This document shows positions 35,093 to 44,373 of a stretch of DNA of 64,000 nucleotides, piece after piece. The stretch is taken from positions 248,001-312,000 of the forward strand of contig NZ_LWBS01000109.1 in assembly GCF_001652265.1 (NCBI RefSeq), read 5' to 3'. Under the pieces are notes generated by a model. It saw only the letters and a program-made list of their open reading frames with translations. It searched no databases and had not been told where the DNA came from. Each line of letters opens with the position of its first letter. The stretch's first letter is position 1. Origin of the DNA: Rhizobium leguminosarum. GTDB lineage: Bacteria; Pseudomonadota; Alphaproteobacteria; Rhizobiales; Rhizobiaceae. The position numbers were made by a program, and so were the translations under genes.

Positions 35093-36127
35093 ATGTCTCA
35101 TTTCATGATGAACCGCCGTCGCTTCATATCCAATGTCGCAACGGTGGGCGGCTTGGCCGCAGCACAGACCCTGATCGGCGTGCGTGCGGGCCTTGCCGAA
35201 GACGTCGCCCAGGTGAAAATGCAGCTGGGCTGGCTGGCCTCCAACGGCGTGATCGGTGAAGTTGCTGCGCAGAAGAAGGGTTTCTTCAAGGAGCAGGGCG
35301 TCGAGCTGGAGATCGTTCCCGGCGGCCCGAATGTCGATGGCGTCGCCGGTGTCGCGGCGGGGCAATCGACGCTTGGCCAAATCTCTTCCAGCCCCTCGGT
35401 GATGCTGGCGCGCTCCGCCGGCATCCCCGTCAAAGCCTTCCTCGCCGGCTATCAGAAACATCCCTTCACCTATTTTTCGCTGAAGAAAGCGCCGATCCGC
35501 GAGCCGAAGGACATGATCGGCAAGACGATCGCCACGCAGCCGACGGCCTTTATCCTGCTTCGCGCCCTACTTGCCAAGAACGGCATCGCCGAGGATCAGG
35601 TGACGATGGTCAATATGGGGTCGGACATGAACCAGCTTTTGACCGGTCAGGCCGACGCCGTCACCGGCTGGGTCACCAACACCAATGCCCTTTCGGTCCT
35701 GGGTGACGGCCGCGTCGACATGATGCTCTGGGACGCCGGGCTGCAGCTCTATGCCAATGTCTACTACACCACCGACGAACAGCTCGACAAACATGCGGAC
35801 GTGCTGGTGCGCTTCACCACGGCAGCCGCAAAGGGCTGGGGCTATGTCCGCGACCATCCGGAAGAGGCGGTCGACATGCTGGTCGAGACCTATCCCAACC
35901 TTGATAAGGCAAGCGAACTCAAAGCCGTCGGTCCAATCGCGAAATTCTCCTTCGGCGACACCACAAAGCAATTCGGCTGGGGTGCGATGAACAGGGAAAA
36001 CTGGGCAGCCCAGATCAAGGCCTATGCCGACCTCAAGCAGTTCACCGGGACGGTTCCGACCATCGATGACGTTGCGAGCTTCGCCATACTCGATGCGACG
36101 GCCGATATCCGCAGGCAGGTCGGGTGA
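35093..36127 (+). CDS. NitT/TauT-type ABC transporter substrate-binding protein
   Basis: This 344-residue periplasmic protein has a twin-arginine-type signal (NRRRFISNVATVGGLAAAQTL) cut near residue 35. Its mature part has the SsuA/TauA/THI5-like fold: KMQLGWLASNGVIGEVAAQKKGFF, a GGPNVDGVAGVAAGQ loop and LTGQADAVTGW. Family members bind sulfonates, nitrate, pyrimidine precursors or aromatic acids. It is first in an operon with its ATPase (6 bp later), its permease and catabolic enzymes, so the ligand is probably their substrate. Confidence 0.9.
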   Translation: MSHFMMNRRRFISNVATVGGLAAAQTLIGVRAGLAEDVAQVKMQLGWLASNGVIGEVAAQKKGFFKEQGVELEIVPGGPNVDGVAGVAAGQSTLGQISSSPSVMLARSAGIPVKAFLAGYQKHPFTYFSLKKAPIREPKDMIGKTIATQPTAFILLRALLAKNGIAEDQVTMVNMGSDMNQLLTGQADAVTGWVTNTNALSVLGDGRVDMMLWDAGLQLYANVYYTTDEQLDKHADVLVRFTTAAAKGWGYVRDHPEEAVDMLVETYPNLDKASELKAVGPIAKFSFGDTTKQFGWGAMNRENWAAQIKAYADLKQFTGTVPTIDDVASFAILDATADIRRQVG

Positions 36128-36133
36128 ACGGCC

Positions 36134-36946
36134 ATGACTGTCGCCGCCACCGTCAAACGGCCAGATCCGCTGCCAGCCGGATCGCCGCTCGCCGTATCCG
36201 TCGCCAATCTGGACATCCGTTTTGGCGATAGGGACAACGAGATCACCGCTCTTTCCAACGTGTCGGTGAATATTCCCGAGGGGGCGTTCGTGACGATGCT
36301 CGGCCCTTCAGGTTGTGGAAAATCGACCCTGCTGCGCTGTATCGCCGATCTCGTGCACATCAACGGCGGTTCGGTCTCGGTGCTCGGGCGCTCGCCGCGC
36401 GAGGCACGGGAGGGCCGCGATTTCGCCTTCGTGTTCCAGGACGCCACTCTGTTGCCCTGGCGCAGCGTCATCGACAATGTCCGCCTGCCGATCGAGGTCG
36501 GCAAGCATGCGGCAGGCTCCTTTGCCGACCCGGCGGAGCTGCTGGCGATGGTTGGGCTCAAGGGGCGTGAGAACGCCTTGCCGCATGAGCTCTCCGGCGG
36601 CATGCGCCAGCGGGTCGCCATCGCCCGGGCGCTGGTCACACGCCCGCGCATCCTGCTGATGGACGAGCCCTTCGGTGCACTCGACGAGATCACCCGCGAC
36701 AAGCTGAACGAGGAATTGCTGCGGCTCTGGCAGGAGACGGGCACGACAATCCTCTTTGTCACTCACTCCATCCCCGAAGCGGCCTTCCTTGGCCAGCATG
36801 TGCTGATGCTCCAGGCGCATCCAGGCCGTGTGAAGGAGTTCATGAAGGTCGATCTTCCCTATCCGCGTTCGCTCGCCATGAGAGACACGGTGGAATTCAT
36901 TCAGGTGACGGCGCATCTGCGCGCTCTGCTGGAGGAATGCCTATGA
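36134..36946 (+). CDS. NitT/TauT-type ABC transporter ATP-binding protein
   Basis: This 270-residue ATPase powers the importer. It has Walker A GPSGCGKST, the Q-loop VFQDATLLPWRSV, the signature LSGGMRQRVAIARAL, Walker B ILLMDEPFGALD and the switch His in FVTHS. The PWRSV Q-loop and length are typical of SsuB/TauB. It begins 6 bp after the binding-protein gene and overlaps the permease gene by 4 bp. Confidence 0.94.
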   Translation: MTVAATVKRPDPLPAGSPLAVSVANLDIRFGDRDNEITALSNVSVNIPEGAFVTMLGPSGCGKSTLLRCIADLVHINGGSVSVLGRSPREAREGRDFAFVFQDATLLPWRSVIDNVRLPIEVGKHAAGSFADPAELLAMVGLKGRENALPHELSGGMRQRVAIARALVTRPRILLMDEPFGALDEITRDKLNEELLRLWQETGTTILFVTHSIPEAAFLGQHVLMLQAHPGRVKEFMKVDLPYPRSLAMRDTVEFIQVTAHLRALLEECL

Positions 36947-37779
36947 GCAACGTGGTCTCTTCCGGAGCGCGCGCCGCACCCGCATCCACGCCGCGCAAGG
37001 TCGCGATCCTCGACGCCACCCTTGGCACCCTGTCGAAAAATCTGCCGGCGATCCTGGCTGGACTCGGCCTCGTCGTGCTCTGGCAAGTGGTGATCTGGAT
37101 CTTCAAGATCCCGACCTTCATGGCGCCGAGCCCGGCCGACGTCGTGCTCGCCTTTCGCGACAATGCCGCAACGCTGTGGCGAAATTTCCTGCCAACGCTG
37201 CTCGAGGCCACCCTCGGCTTCCTGCTCGGTAACCTCGTCGCCATCCTGCTGGCGGTCTGGTTCGTGCATAGCACGACGGCGGAAAAGGCATTTTACCCGA
37301 TCGCCGTCTTCATCAAGGCGATCCCGATCATCGCGCTTGCGCCGATCCTCGTGCTGATCTTCGGCAACGGACTGGCGCCAAAGATCATCATCGCCGGTCT
37401 GATCTGCTTCTTTCCGACGCTGGTCAACATGGTCCAGGGGTTGCGGGCGGCAAGTCCCGCCATGCTCGACCTGATGCGGGTTCTGTCCGCCACCAATTCG
37501 GAGATCCTATGGAAAGTGCGGTTTCCGAGCTCGCTGCCTTTCCTGTTTGCCGCCCTGAAGATCGCCGCGACCAGCAGCGTCATGGGGGCGATCGTCGCAG
37601 AATGGATCGGTTCGAGTTTCGGTCTCGGCGCCCTGATCATCGAGGCCACCTATAATTTCCGCTCGCCGCTTCTCTACGCAACCGTTGTGATTGCAGCCCT
37701 TCTGGCGGTGGTCCTCTTCGCCCTGGTCTCGGTCGTCGAGGCAAAGGTCGTCCGCTGGAAGCCGGCCGGATCGCATTGA
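36943..37779 (+). CDS. NitT/TauT-type ABC transporter permease
   Basis: This 278-residue inner-membrane protein has about six membrane segments and the EAA-like loop RVLSATNSEILWKVRFPSSLPFLFAALK near residue 185, which couples to the ATPase. The ATG at 36943 overlaps the ATPase stop as ATGA; an ATG at 36937 would add two residues. It completes the importer. Confidence 0.93.
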   Translation: MSNVVSSGARAAPASTPRKVAILDATLGTLSKNLPAILAGLGLVVLWQVVIWIFKIPTFMAPSPADVVLAFRDNAATLWRNFLPTLLEATLGFLLGNLVAILLAVWFVHSTTAEKAFYPIAVFIKAIPIIALAPILVLIFGNGLAPKIIIAGLICFFPTLVNMVQGLRAASPAMLDLMRVLSATNSEILWKVRFPSSLPFLFAALKIAATSSVMGAIVAEWIGSSFGLGALIIEATYNFRSPLLYATVVIAALLAVVLFALVSVVEAKVVRWKPAGSH

Positions 37780-37805
37780 GCACGCGCAACCAGGAGAAAA
37801 CGACA

Positions 37806-39164
37806 ATGATTGAGACAATCCATCAGCCTGCGCGCGACATCAAAGTGGTCGATCGTTCCGACGTCGTCGTGGTCGGCGGCGGCCCGGCCGGGATCTCGGC
37901 GGCAGTGTCGGCGGCGCGCAATGGCGCGAGCGTGACCTTGCTGGAGCGCTATCCTTATGTCGGCGGCCTCGCCGCCGGCGGCATGGTGCTGGTGCTCGAC
38001 GATATGATCAACGAGCTCGAGATTACCGTGCGCGGCATCTGCATCGAAATGATCGAGCGCATGAAGCTCTGGGGTCTGTGCGTCACGCCGACGGACCGCG
38101 ACCGTCTGATCGAGTTCCGCGATACGCCGGATGCCTGGCAGCGCTGGGCGCGCTGGGGACTGTTCGATTTTCACACGCAGTCCATGCCGCATCCGATCTG
38201 CTTTTCTGCCGCTTTCGATCCCGACGCCTTCAAACGTGCCGCTTATGACATTCTGGGTCTGGCGGGCGTCAAACTCAGAACCCATAGCTGGTTCTCTTCC
38301 GCGATCGTTGAAGGCAAGACGATCAGGGGCGTGATCTGCCAGACCAAGGCGGGCATGGAGGCAATCCTCGGTGATGTCGTCATCGATACAACGGGTGATC
38401 TCGATGTTGCCGCCAGCGCCGGCGCTTCGCATGTCGAGTCCAACTTTATCCTGACGACGGTTTCCCGCTGGGGCGGCGTTGATACCGACGCAGCCGAGCG
38501 GTTCGAGCGTGAGGACCCGGAGGCCTTCAAGCTGGTCGATCATGAGGCCAAGCGCCTGATCGGCGGGTGCTGGTCCTTCTGGTGGCTGAAGACGCCGCTG
38601 CCCGGCATTATCTGGCTCAACTGCCCGCATATGCCGAAACTGAGTGGCCTCAAGGTGGAGGATCTGACCCAGGCGGAGCTGGAGGGCCGCGCCCGCATCG
38701 CCCGTCTGCTGGATTTCGCGCGTGAAAAAATGCCGGGCTTTGAAAATGCCTATGTCGTCGATTTCGCCCCGCAGACCGGCGTCCGCCAGACCCGGCTCCT
38801 GGAAGGCGACTATGTCGTGACCAAAGACGATGTGATGACCAGGAGACACTTCGCCGATACGGTCTGCCGTGGCCGTGACTATTACACACCGTATCGGGCA
38901 ATGCTTCCGAAGGAGATCGACCAGTTGATCGTCGCCGGCCGCCATTATTCGGCGACGCCGCAGGCACAGAAGGCCAGCCGCGAAATTCCGCCCTGCATGG
39001 CCATGGGCGAGGCCGCAGGCGTTGCCGCTGTTGTCGCACTCAATGCCGGTACGACCGTGCGCAAGGCCGACATCAAGGCAATTCAGAAACAGATGCGGGC
39101 GCAGGGGGCCGATCCTGGCGACGTACCATCCGAAAACGCTACCTATCTGGAGGCCGCAGAATGA
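37806..39164 (+). CDS. FAD-dependent oxidoreductase
   Basis: This 452-residue flavoenzyme has the N-terminal dinucleotide fold VVVVGGGPAGISAAVSAARNG, then LLERYPYVGGLAAGG, and a C-terminal FAD segment REIPPCMAMGEAAGVAAVVAL. It belongs to the FAD_oxidored group that includes fumarate-reductase-like and thiazole-pathway enzymes. ATG at 37806 with AGGAG 9 bp upstream is preferred to a TTG at 37776. It is followed with a 4-bp overlap by the CoA transferase gene. A separate ferredoxin under the same operator type (44374-44700) may be its electron partner. The substrate is unknown. Confidence 0.85.
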   Translation: MIETIHQPARDIKVVDRSDVVVVGGGPAGISAAVSAARNGASVTLLERYPYVGGLAAGGMVLVLDDMINELEITVRGICIEMIERMKLWGLCVTPTDRDRLIEFRDTPDAWQRWARWGLFDFHTQSMPHPICFSAAFDPDAFKRAAYDILGLAGVKLRTHSWFSSAIVEGKTIRGVICQTKAGMEAILGDVVIDTTGDLDVAASAGASHVESNFILTTVSRWGGVDTDAAERFEREDPEAFKLVDHEAKRLIGGCWSFWWLKTPLPGIIWLNCPHMPKLSGLKVEDLTQAELEGRARIARLLDFAREKMPGFENAYVVDFAPQTGVRQTRLLEGDYVVTKDDVMTRRHFADTVCRGRDYYTPYRAMLPKEIDQLIVAGRHYSATPQAQKASREIPPCMAMGEAAGVAAVVALNAGTTVRKADIKAIQKQMRAQGADPGDVPSENATYLEAAE

Positions 39165-40318
39165 CGACCCTTCCCCTCGACGGCATTCGCGTCATCGATT
39201 TCACGCAAGTCATGCTCGGTCCCTCCTGCACCCAGGTGTTGGCTGATTATGGCGCCGAAGTTATCAAGATCGAAAAGGTCCGTATCGGCGATCTCTCCCG
39301 TTGGTCGCTCGGCTCCGATCCGGATGGGCTGAACAACCCGGTCTTCTGCTCGTTGAACCGCAACAAGAAGAGCCTGGCACTCGACCTGAAGCAGCCCGAT
39401 GCGCGCGAAACCGTGCTCACATTGCTCGAGACGGCCGATGTCGTCGTCAACAACTTCCGTCCCGGTGTCATGGAGCGCATGGGCTTCGGCTTCGAGGACC
39501 TGAAGGAGATCAACAAGAAACTGATTTATGCGGTTGGCACCGGCTTCGGCCTGACCGGCCCTTACCAGCACAAGGGTGGACAGGACGTGCTGGCGCAGGC
39601 TGTATCGGGCGTCATGCGCCGCAAGTCGGACAGTAGCCACCCGACGTCGATCTATGCCACGCCGCTTGCCGATTATTCCGCCGGCATGCACCTGGTTCAG
39701 GGCATCCTCCTGGCGCTCCTGCAGCGCGACAAGACCGGCGAAGGCCAGCAGGTCGCCGTCAGCCTGTACAATTCCATGCTCGCCATGCAGATGCAGGAGG
39801 GGACGACGCATCTGATGCGTCAAAGAGACCTCAACTGGGGTGCCTTCCCGCTGACCGGGGTGTTCGAGACCACTGACGGTGCCATCGTCATGGTCGGCGC
39901 GTTCAAACAGAACCCGCTTCAGGACATCTGCAACGCGCTTGAGATCGAGGATCTGTCGCAGTACCCGCACTACAAGGATTTCGACGCGCAGATGGCGCGG
40001 CGACCGGAACTGCAAACCATCTTCCGCGACAATTTCGCGAAAAACACCATGGCGCATTGGCTGCAGCGCCTGGAGGACGTCGACATCCTCTGCGCGCCTG
40101 TCCGCTCCCTGCCGGAAGCGCTGAAGGACGAGCAGACGATCATCAACAAGATGATCCTGGAGGCCGGCGAGACGGCAGCCGGCCCGATCCGCCTCATCGG
40201 CTCGCCGATCGACATGTCGGCGGCTGAGGTCGCGGTGCGCATTCCGCCGCCGCAGCTCGGCCAGCACAATGACGAGATCCTCGGCTCTCTCGGCAGGTTG
40301 CAGGGAAATGCGGCATGA
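39161..40318 (+). CDS. CaiB/BaiF-type CoA transferase (family III)
   Basis: This 385-residue enzyme transfers CoA between carboxylic acids. It begins LDGIRVIDFTQVMLGPSCTQ and has GAEVIKIEK, NRNKKSLALDLK, NNFRPGVMERMGF and the probable catalytic Asp in TPLADYSAGM near residue 170, as in formyl-CoA transferase. It overlaps the genes on both sides by 4 bp. It probably activates an acid product of the oxidoreductase for the following hydratase. Confidence 0.93.
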   Translation: MTTLPLDGIRVIDFTQVMLGPSCTQVLADYGAEVIKIEKVRIGDLSRWSLGSDPDGLNNPVFCSLNRNKKSLALDLKQPDARETVLTLLETADVVVNNFRPGVMERMGFGFEDLKEINKKLIYAVGTGFGLTGPYQHKGGQDVLAQAVSGVMRRKSDSSHPTSIYATPLADYSAGMHLVQGILLALLQRDKTGEGQQVAVSLYNSMLAMQMQEGTTHLMRQRDLNWGAFPLTGVFETTDGAIVMVGAFKQNPLQDICNALEIEDLSQYPHYKDFDAQMARRPELQTIFRDNFAKNTMAHWLQRLEDVDILCAPVRSLPEALKDEQTIINKMILEAGETAAGPIRLIGSPIDMSAAEVAVRIPPPQLGQHNDEILGSLGRLQGNAA

Positions 40319-41091
40319 GTGTCGGGTTTTCCGTCGGAGATCGTGTCGCCCGCGTCACCCTGGATCGTCCCGACCGCATGAATGCGGTGGATGCCGCGAC
40401 GGAGCAGGAGCTGGAGACGATCTGGCGCGAGATCGAAGCGCGCGACGACATCAGCTGCGTCGTCCTGACCGGAGCCGGGGAAAGAGCCTTTTGCGCCGGC
40501 GCCGATCTGAAGGGCGGGAGCGGTAGCTCCGGCCTCGATTATTGGGCGGCGAGCCGGGTGAACGGCTTCGGCGGGCTGGCGTTTCGCCGGTCTCTCGATA
40601 TCCCTGTCATCGCCCGCGTCAATGGCTTTGCACTCGGTGGCGGCTTCGAGATGGTGCTCGGTTGCGACATCGTCATTGCCGCGGAAACGGCGCGTTTCGG
40701 CCTGCCGGAAGCCCGCGTCGGGCGCATGCCGCTGGATGGCGGCATGGTGCTCTTGCAACGAAAGATCGCCTTCAACCGGGCGATGGCCGTCATGCTGACC
40801 GGCCGACAGTTCAGCGCCGCCGAGATGGCGGGGTTCGGGGTTGTCAACGAGGTGGTTCCGGCGGCCGAGCTGGATGCGGCCGTCGATCGCTGGGTTGCCG
40901 ATATCGTTGCCTGCGCGCCGCTGTCACTGCGCGCGATCAAGCAGACGGTGAACCGGACCGGTCATCTGAGCCCCGCAGAGGCGCAGGCCTTGCGCACGCC
41001 GGCGCTGGTCAAGGCGCTGCAAAGCGAGGATGCGCTGGAGGGTGTCGCCGCCTTCCAGCAGAAACGGGCGCCCGTTTGGCGGGGACGATGA
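40315..41091 (+). CDS. Enoyl-CoA hydratase/isomerase family protein
   Basis: This 258-residue crotonase-fold enzyme has DRPDRMNAVD, the first oxyanion-hole strand AFCAGADLKGG and the second VNGFALGGGFEMVLGCDIVIA. In the usual catalytic positions it has LPEARVGRMPLDGG, so the first Glu of classical hydratases is in PEAR and the second is not obvious; it may be an isomerase or hydrolase. It overlaps the CoA transferase gene by 4 bp and likely acts on its acyl-CoA product. Confidence 0.9.
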   Translation: MSVGFSVGDRVARVTLDRPDRMNAVDAATEQELETIWREIEARDDISCVVLTGAGERAFCAGADLKGGSGSSGLDYWAASRVNGFGGLAFRRSLDIPVIARVNGFALGGGFEMVLGCDIVIAAETARFGLPEARVGRMPLDGGMVLLQRKIAFNRAMAVMLTGRQFSAAEMAGFGVVNEVVPAAELDAAVDRWVADIVACAPLSLRAIKQTVNRTGHLSPAEAQALRTPALVKALQSEDALEGVAAFQQKRAPVWRGR

Positions 41092-41126
41092 GCATGGTAT
41101 AGCTTCCGGCATATCGAGGGGCTCTC

Positions 41127-42050
41127 ATGCACGCTAGTATCTTGAAATATTTCGCTGAAGTCGCGCGTTCAGGGTCGATCCGCAAGGCATCGGACGAACT
41201 GCATGTGGCGACCTCGGCCGTCAGCCGGCAGATCAAGAAGCTGGAGGACGAGCTTGGGGCACCGCTGTTTGAACGTTTCTCCGACGGCCTGCGACTGACG
41301 GCGGCCGGCGAAATCGTGCTGAAGCATGCCAAGGACACGCTGCTGAAATACGAGATCATGAAATCCGATCTCGGCGACCTCCAGGGCAAGTGCGCCGGCC
41401 GGGTCCATATCGCCTCCCTCGATAGTCTCGCCATCCAGTTCCTGCCGGAATTCGTGATGGGCTTTCACAGGTGGCATCCGGCGGTCGACTTTCGCATCCG
41501 CTATGACAACTACACCAGTATTTTCCATTTTCTGGCCGACGGCGATGTCGATATCGGCGTCACCTTCGATCTTGCCCGGCCGCATGACATCAAGCTGGTC
41601 TACGGCGTTCCGATGCCGCTGATGGCGATGGTGTCGCGCAATCATCCGCTGGCGCGGCAGAAATCGGTGACGCTGCAGGAATGCGCGCAGTTCAAGCTGC
41701 TGCTGCAGCTCGACAACGAGGTCATGAGCTCGATGATCGCCGTCGAGCTCGGTGCGCTCAACCGTGTCGGCCGCACGCTGGTGGCGACCAACAATCAGAT
41801 GATGCTCAAGCCGCTGATCCTGTCAGGCGAGGGCGTCGCCTTCTTCACGCCGCTTGGCCTTCTGGACGAACTCGATGCCGGAGAGGTCGTTGCTCTGCAC
41901 ATCGCCGGCTCGCAATTGCACAATCTGCAGGTCGGCATCGTCGTGCCGCGTCAACGCCAGCTTACCCATGCAGCCGAGGTGGTGATCGAGTCGATGAGCG
42001 TCGAGCTGAAGAAGTTCAGCGACAAGATTCATGCCGTGATCCAGAGGTAG
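41127..42050 (+). CDS. LysR-family transcriptional regulator
   Basis: This 307-residue regulator has the N-terminal winged HTH (LKYFAEVARSGSIRKASDELHVATSAVSRQIKKLEDELG, LFER) and a periplasmic-binding-like effector domain from about residue 90. It is inside the catabolic operon, 35 bp after the hydratase and 5 bp before the amidohydrolase, so it is co-transcribed with the genes it probably controls. The paired TTGCC-N5-GGCAA sites at 34953 and 44782 are its likely targets. Confidence 0.93.
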   Translation: MHASILKYFAEVARSGSIRKASDELHVATSAVSRQIKKLEDELGAPLFERFSDGLRLTAAGEIVLKHAKDTLLKYEIMKSDLGDLQGKCAGRVHIASLDSLAIQFLPEFVMGFHRWHPAVDFRIRYDNYTSIFHFLADGDVDIGVTFDLARPHDIKLVYGVPMPLMAMVSRNHPLARQKSVTLQECAQFKLLLQLDNEVMSSMIAVELGALNRVGRTLVATNNQMMLKPLILSGEGVAFFTPLGLLDELDAGEVVALHIAGSQLHNLQVGIVVPRQRQLTHAAEVVIESMSVELKKFSDKIHAVIQR

Positions 42051-42055
42051 AGAAG

Positions 42056-43444
42056 ATGACCCCATCAGCCCGGTTGCTGCTTCGCCCCGGCCATCAGCCT
42101 GCGGAGCGTTTTGATGGCGCCGCACGGTTTCCGGTCGCGCAAAGCGTGTTTGCCGCGCTCGGCCCGGGCGATCTGGTGATGCCGTCGCCCGTCAATGCCC
42201 ATGACCACGGATATGGTATCCGCACGCTCGATTTCGGCGCCATCGACGATGCTCTCGAGGTCTGGATACCGGGCATGCGCCTGCGGCCGCGAACCGACGC
42301 CTATCTGGAAGCGCTGGTGGCGTTCGCGCGCCTGGCACAAACCGGTGTGGGCGCGACGATGCATTGCCACAACTCGCTGAATATCAATCGGCTCGGCGAT
42401 GAAGCAGCCGCCGTCATCCGCGCCGCGGGGGATGTCGGCATTCGCCTGGGATTGTCCTGCCCGCTGCTCGATTTCGACCCTTGGGCCTATGGCGGCGGGC
42501 CGGAGAAGTTGAAGCCATTGCTGAGCGAGGACGACTGGCAGGCTCTGTCGCCGAGCATCCCGGCCTATGCGCCGGTCGCCGAACAGATCGCCGCCGTCGA
42601 CGCGGTGGCGGCGGCAAATTCCAATCCGATGGTCGATATTCAATACGGGCCGGTCGGACCACAATGGTGCTCCAACGCCCTGCTGGAGGCGATCGCCGAA
42701 GCATCTGCAGTCAACGGCCGGCGCATCCACATGCACCTTCTGGAAAGCCCCCGGCAGCGGCAATGGCTGGATCGCCGCTTTCCGCAAGGCATCGTCCGCT
42801 ACCTCGATGAAATCGGTTTCCTGTCGTCGCGGCTGGCGGTTGCCCATGGGGTGCAGTTGCAGCCGGCGGAATGCGAGCTTCTGGCGGAAAGGGGTGTGCA
42901 GCTCGTCAGCAATCCCTCGGCCAATCTGCGCCTACGCTCCGGCGTTGCGCCGATTTCGCTCGTGGCAGAGAAAGGGCCGGCTCTTGCCATTGGCCTCGAC
43001 GGGTCAGGCTTCGACGACGATCAGGATCTCTGGCGCGAAATGCGGCTTATCCACCTGCTGCATGGCGGACGCGAGCTCAATCGCCGGTTCACCGCCGCCC
43101 AGATTTTCGATGCCGCCATTCACATCGGCGCCAAGGTGCTCAACGCACCGGCCAGCCAGGATTTCGTGGTGATCGATTATGATGCCCTGACGGCTGACAG
43201 CCTGTTTGACGATATCGATGAGGCCGAGGTGCTGTTGACCCGCATGACATCAGCCCAGGCCAAGGGGCTATTCGTTGGCGGGCGCGAGATCATGAGGGAC
43301 GGTCGCTTGACCACCGTCGATTTTGATGGAGCGCGGCGCGAACTGCGCGAGCAGGCAAGGGCCGATTTGCCCCGCCTGCGGCGCGAACGGCAGCTTGCCG
43401 GGACTCTGTCGGCTGCAATCCGCAGCTACTACTCGCGGTGGTGA
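42056..43444 (+). CDS. Amidohydrolase-superfamily enzyme
   Basis: This 462-residue metal-dependent hydrolase has the HXH metal motif (VNAHDHGYG, residues about 45-53), a conserved HCHNSLN, the His of MHLLES, the His of VAHGVQL and the Asp of GLDGSGFDDD, matching cytosine-deaminase/ATZ-TRZ-like enzymes that open amide or deaminate ring bonds. An open extension upstream runs through the LysR gene in another frame and is not coding. It closes the rightward operon and suggests the substrate contains a cyclic amide, amidine or amine. Confidence 0.87.
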   Translation: MTPSARLLLRPGHQPAERFDGAARFPVAQSVFAALGPGDLVMPSPVNAHDHGYGIRTLDFGAIDDALEVWIPGMRLRPRTDAYLEALVAFARLAQTGVGATMHCHNSLNINRLGDEAAAVIRAAGDVGIRLGLSCPLLDFDPWAYGGGPEKLKPLLSEDDWQALSPSIPAYAPVAEQIAAVDAVAAANSNPMVDIQYGPVGPQWCSNALLEAIAEASAVNGRRIHMHLLESPRQRQWLDRRFPQGIVRYLDEIGFLSSRLAVAHGVQLQPAECELLAERGVQLVSNPSANLRLRSGVAPISLVAEKGPALAIGLDGSGFDDDQDLWREMRLIHLLHGGRELNRRFTAAQIFDAAIHIGAKVLNAPASQDFVVIDYDALTADSLFDDIDEAEVLLTRMTSAQAKGLFVGGREIMRDGRLTTVDFDGARRELREQARADLPRLRRERQLAGTLSAAIRSYYSRW

Positions 43445-43506
43445 GAAGATCGGGTATCTAGCTTGCGCTCGCCAACTCGGCGGCGATCGTGTCCAGGCTT
43501 GCCGCT

Positions 43507-44337
43507 TCAGCGATTTTCAGGTTCGGGCAATACATTGCCCCATACCGCATGCCCCGTCCGCTTGCCGACGAGATATTTGACCGCCGGAATGAGCGGATGA
43601 GCGGCGATCGCCTGCCTGAGGTTTCTGACCCTGTCGAGGGTCGCCTGATCGCTCTGGCCCTTCCAAAGCCGTGCCGAGGATTGCGGGTCGATATTGACGG
43701 TTGCCGAAATACAGCCTGCGAAATTATCCTTTTCCGCCTCGGCAAGAGCTGCCTCGTTGCTCGGGAAGACGGCAAAGCCGGGAATTCGTGCGAGCTTGCG
43801 GGCATAGTCCAGAATGCCTGAGCTATCCTTTGCGCCGCAGATGCGCTCGGGAAACATTTGGATGAGTTTCGCTGCCAGGGCAGGGGAGAACTCGATGCCT
43901 GTCAACTGCGGGAAATTGTAGAGATAGAGGCCAATAGGTGTTTCGGCTGTCTCTTGAATGAGGTGATCGAACCAGGCAAAAAGCCCTTCATCCGGGACCG
44001 GCTTGTAGTAGTAAGGCGGCAGGACGAGCGCGGCGGCATAACCCAGCTCGTAAGCCTGCCGTGTCAAGGCGATCGTCGTTTCAAGATCGGGCGTTCCGGT
44101 GCCCACCATCATCCTGCCGCCATCGAGGCCCTTTGCGGCGGCGGCCATCAGCGCGCTTCTTTGCAAGGAGGAGAGCGCGTTGGCCTCGCCCGTCGTTCCC
44201 AGCACATTGAGAAGATCGCATCCTTCCGCCAGGCACCAGCGGCCGTGCTCAAGGAAAGCATCCACATCGACGGTTCTGTTTTCGGTGAAGGGGGTCGGTA
44301 CGGCTGCGACGACGCCACCGATCTTTGCTGCTGTCAT
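43507..44337 (-). CDS. DapA/DHDPS-family aldolase with a probable C-terminal frameshift
   Basis: This 276-residue TIM-barrel aldolase has LGTTGEANALS (the pyruvate-binding GTTGE), the Tyr in LYLYNFPQLTG and the Schiff-base Lys in CGAKDSSG, so the active site is intact. It ends abruptly in VLPEPENR. Reading one base out from the CCC/GGG run at 43525-43527 continues as PNLKIAEAASLDTIAAEL to a stop at 43458, which restores the family length of about 292 residues. The tail is therefore probably lost to a one-base insertion, real or a sequencing error. It follows the ferredoxin gene in a leftward operon. Confidence 0.85.
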   Translation of the reverse strand: MTAAKIGGVVAAVPTPFTENRTVDVDAFLEHGRWCLAEGCDLLNVLGTTGEANALSSLQRSALMAAAAKGLDGGRMMVGTGTPDLETTIALTRQAYELGYAAALVLPPYYYKPVPDEGLFAWFDHLIQETAETPIGLYLYNFPQLTGIEFSPALAAKLIQMFPERICGAKDSSGILDYARKLARIPGFAVFPSNEAALAEAEKDNFAGCISATVNIDPQSSARLWKGQSDQATLDRVRNLRQAIAAHPLIPAVKYLVGKRTGHAVWGNVLPEPENR

Positions 44338-44373
44338 GTCGACTTCCGTTCTCGATTACGAGGCCTGTCTTGA

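Noticed and set aside
41681..42055. An N-terminal extension of the amidohydrolase by 125 codons
   Set aside because: It overlaps the LysR gene in another frame and has no amidohydrolase resemblance; the ATG at 42056 follows the LysR stop.
43445..43506. Treating the region after the aldolase stop as ordinary intergenic DNA
   Set aside because: It continues as a plausible family C-terminus in the neighbouring frame, so a frameshift was reported instead.
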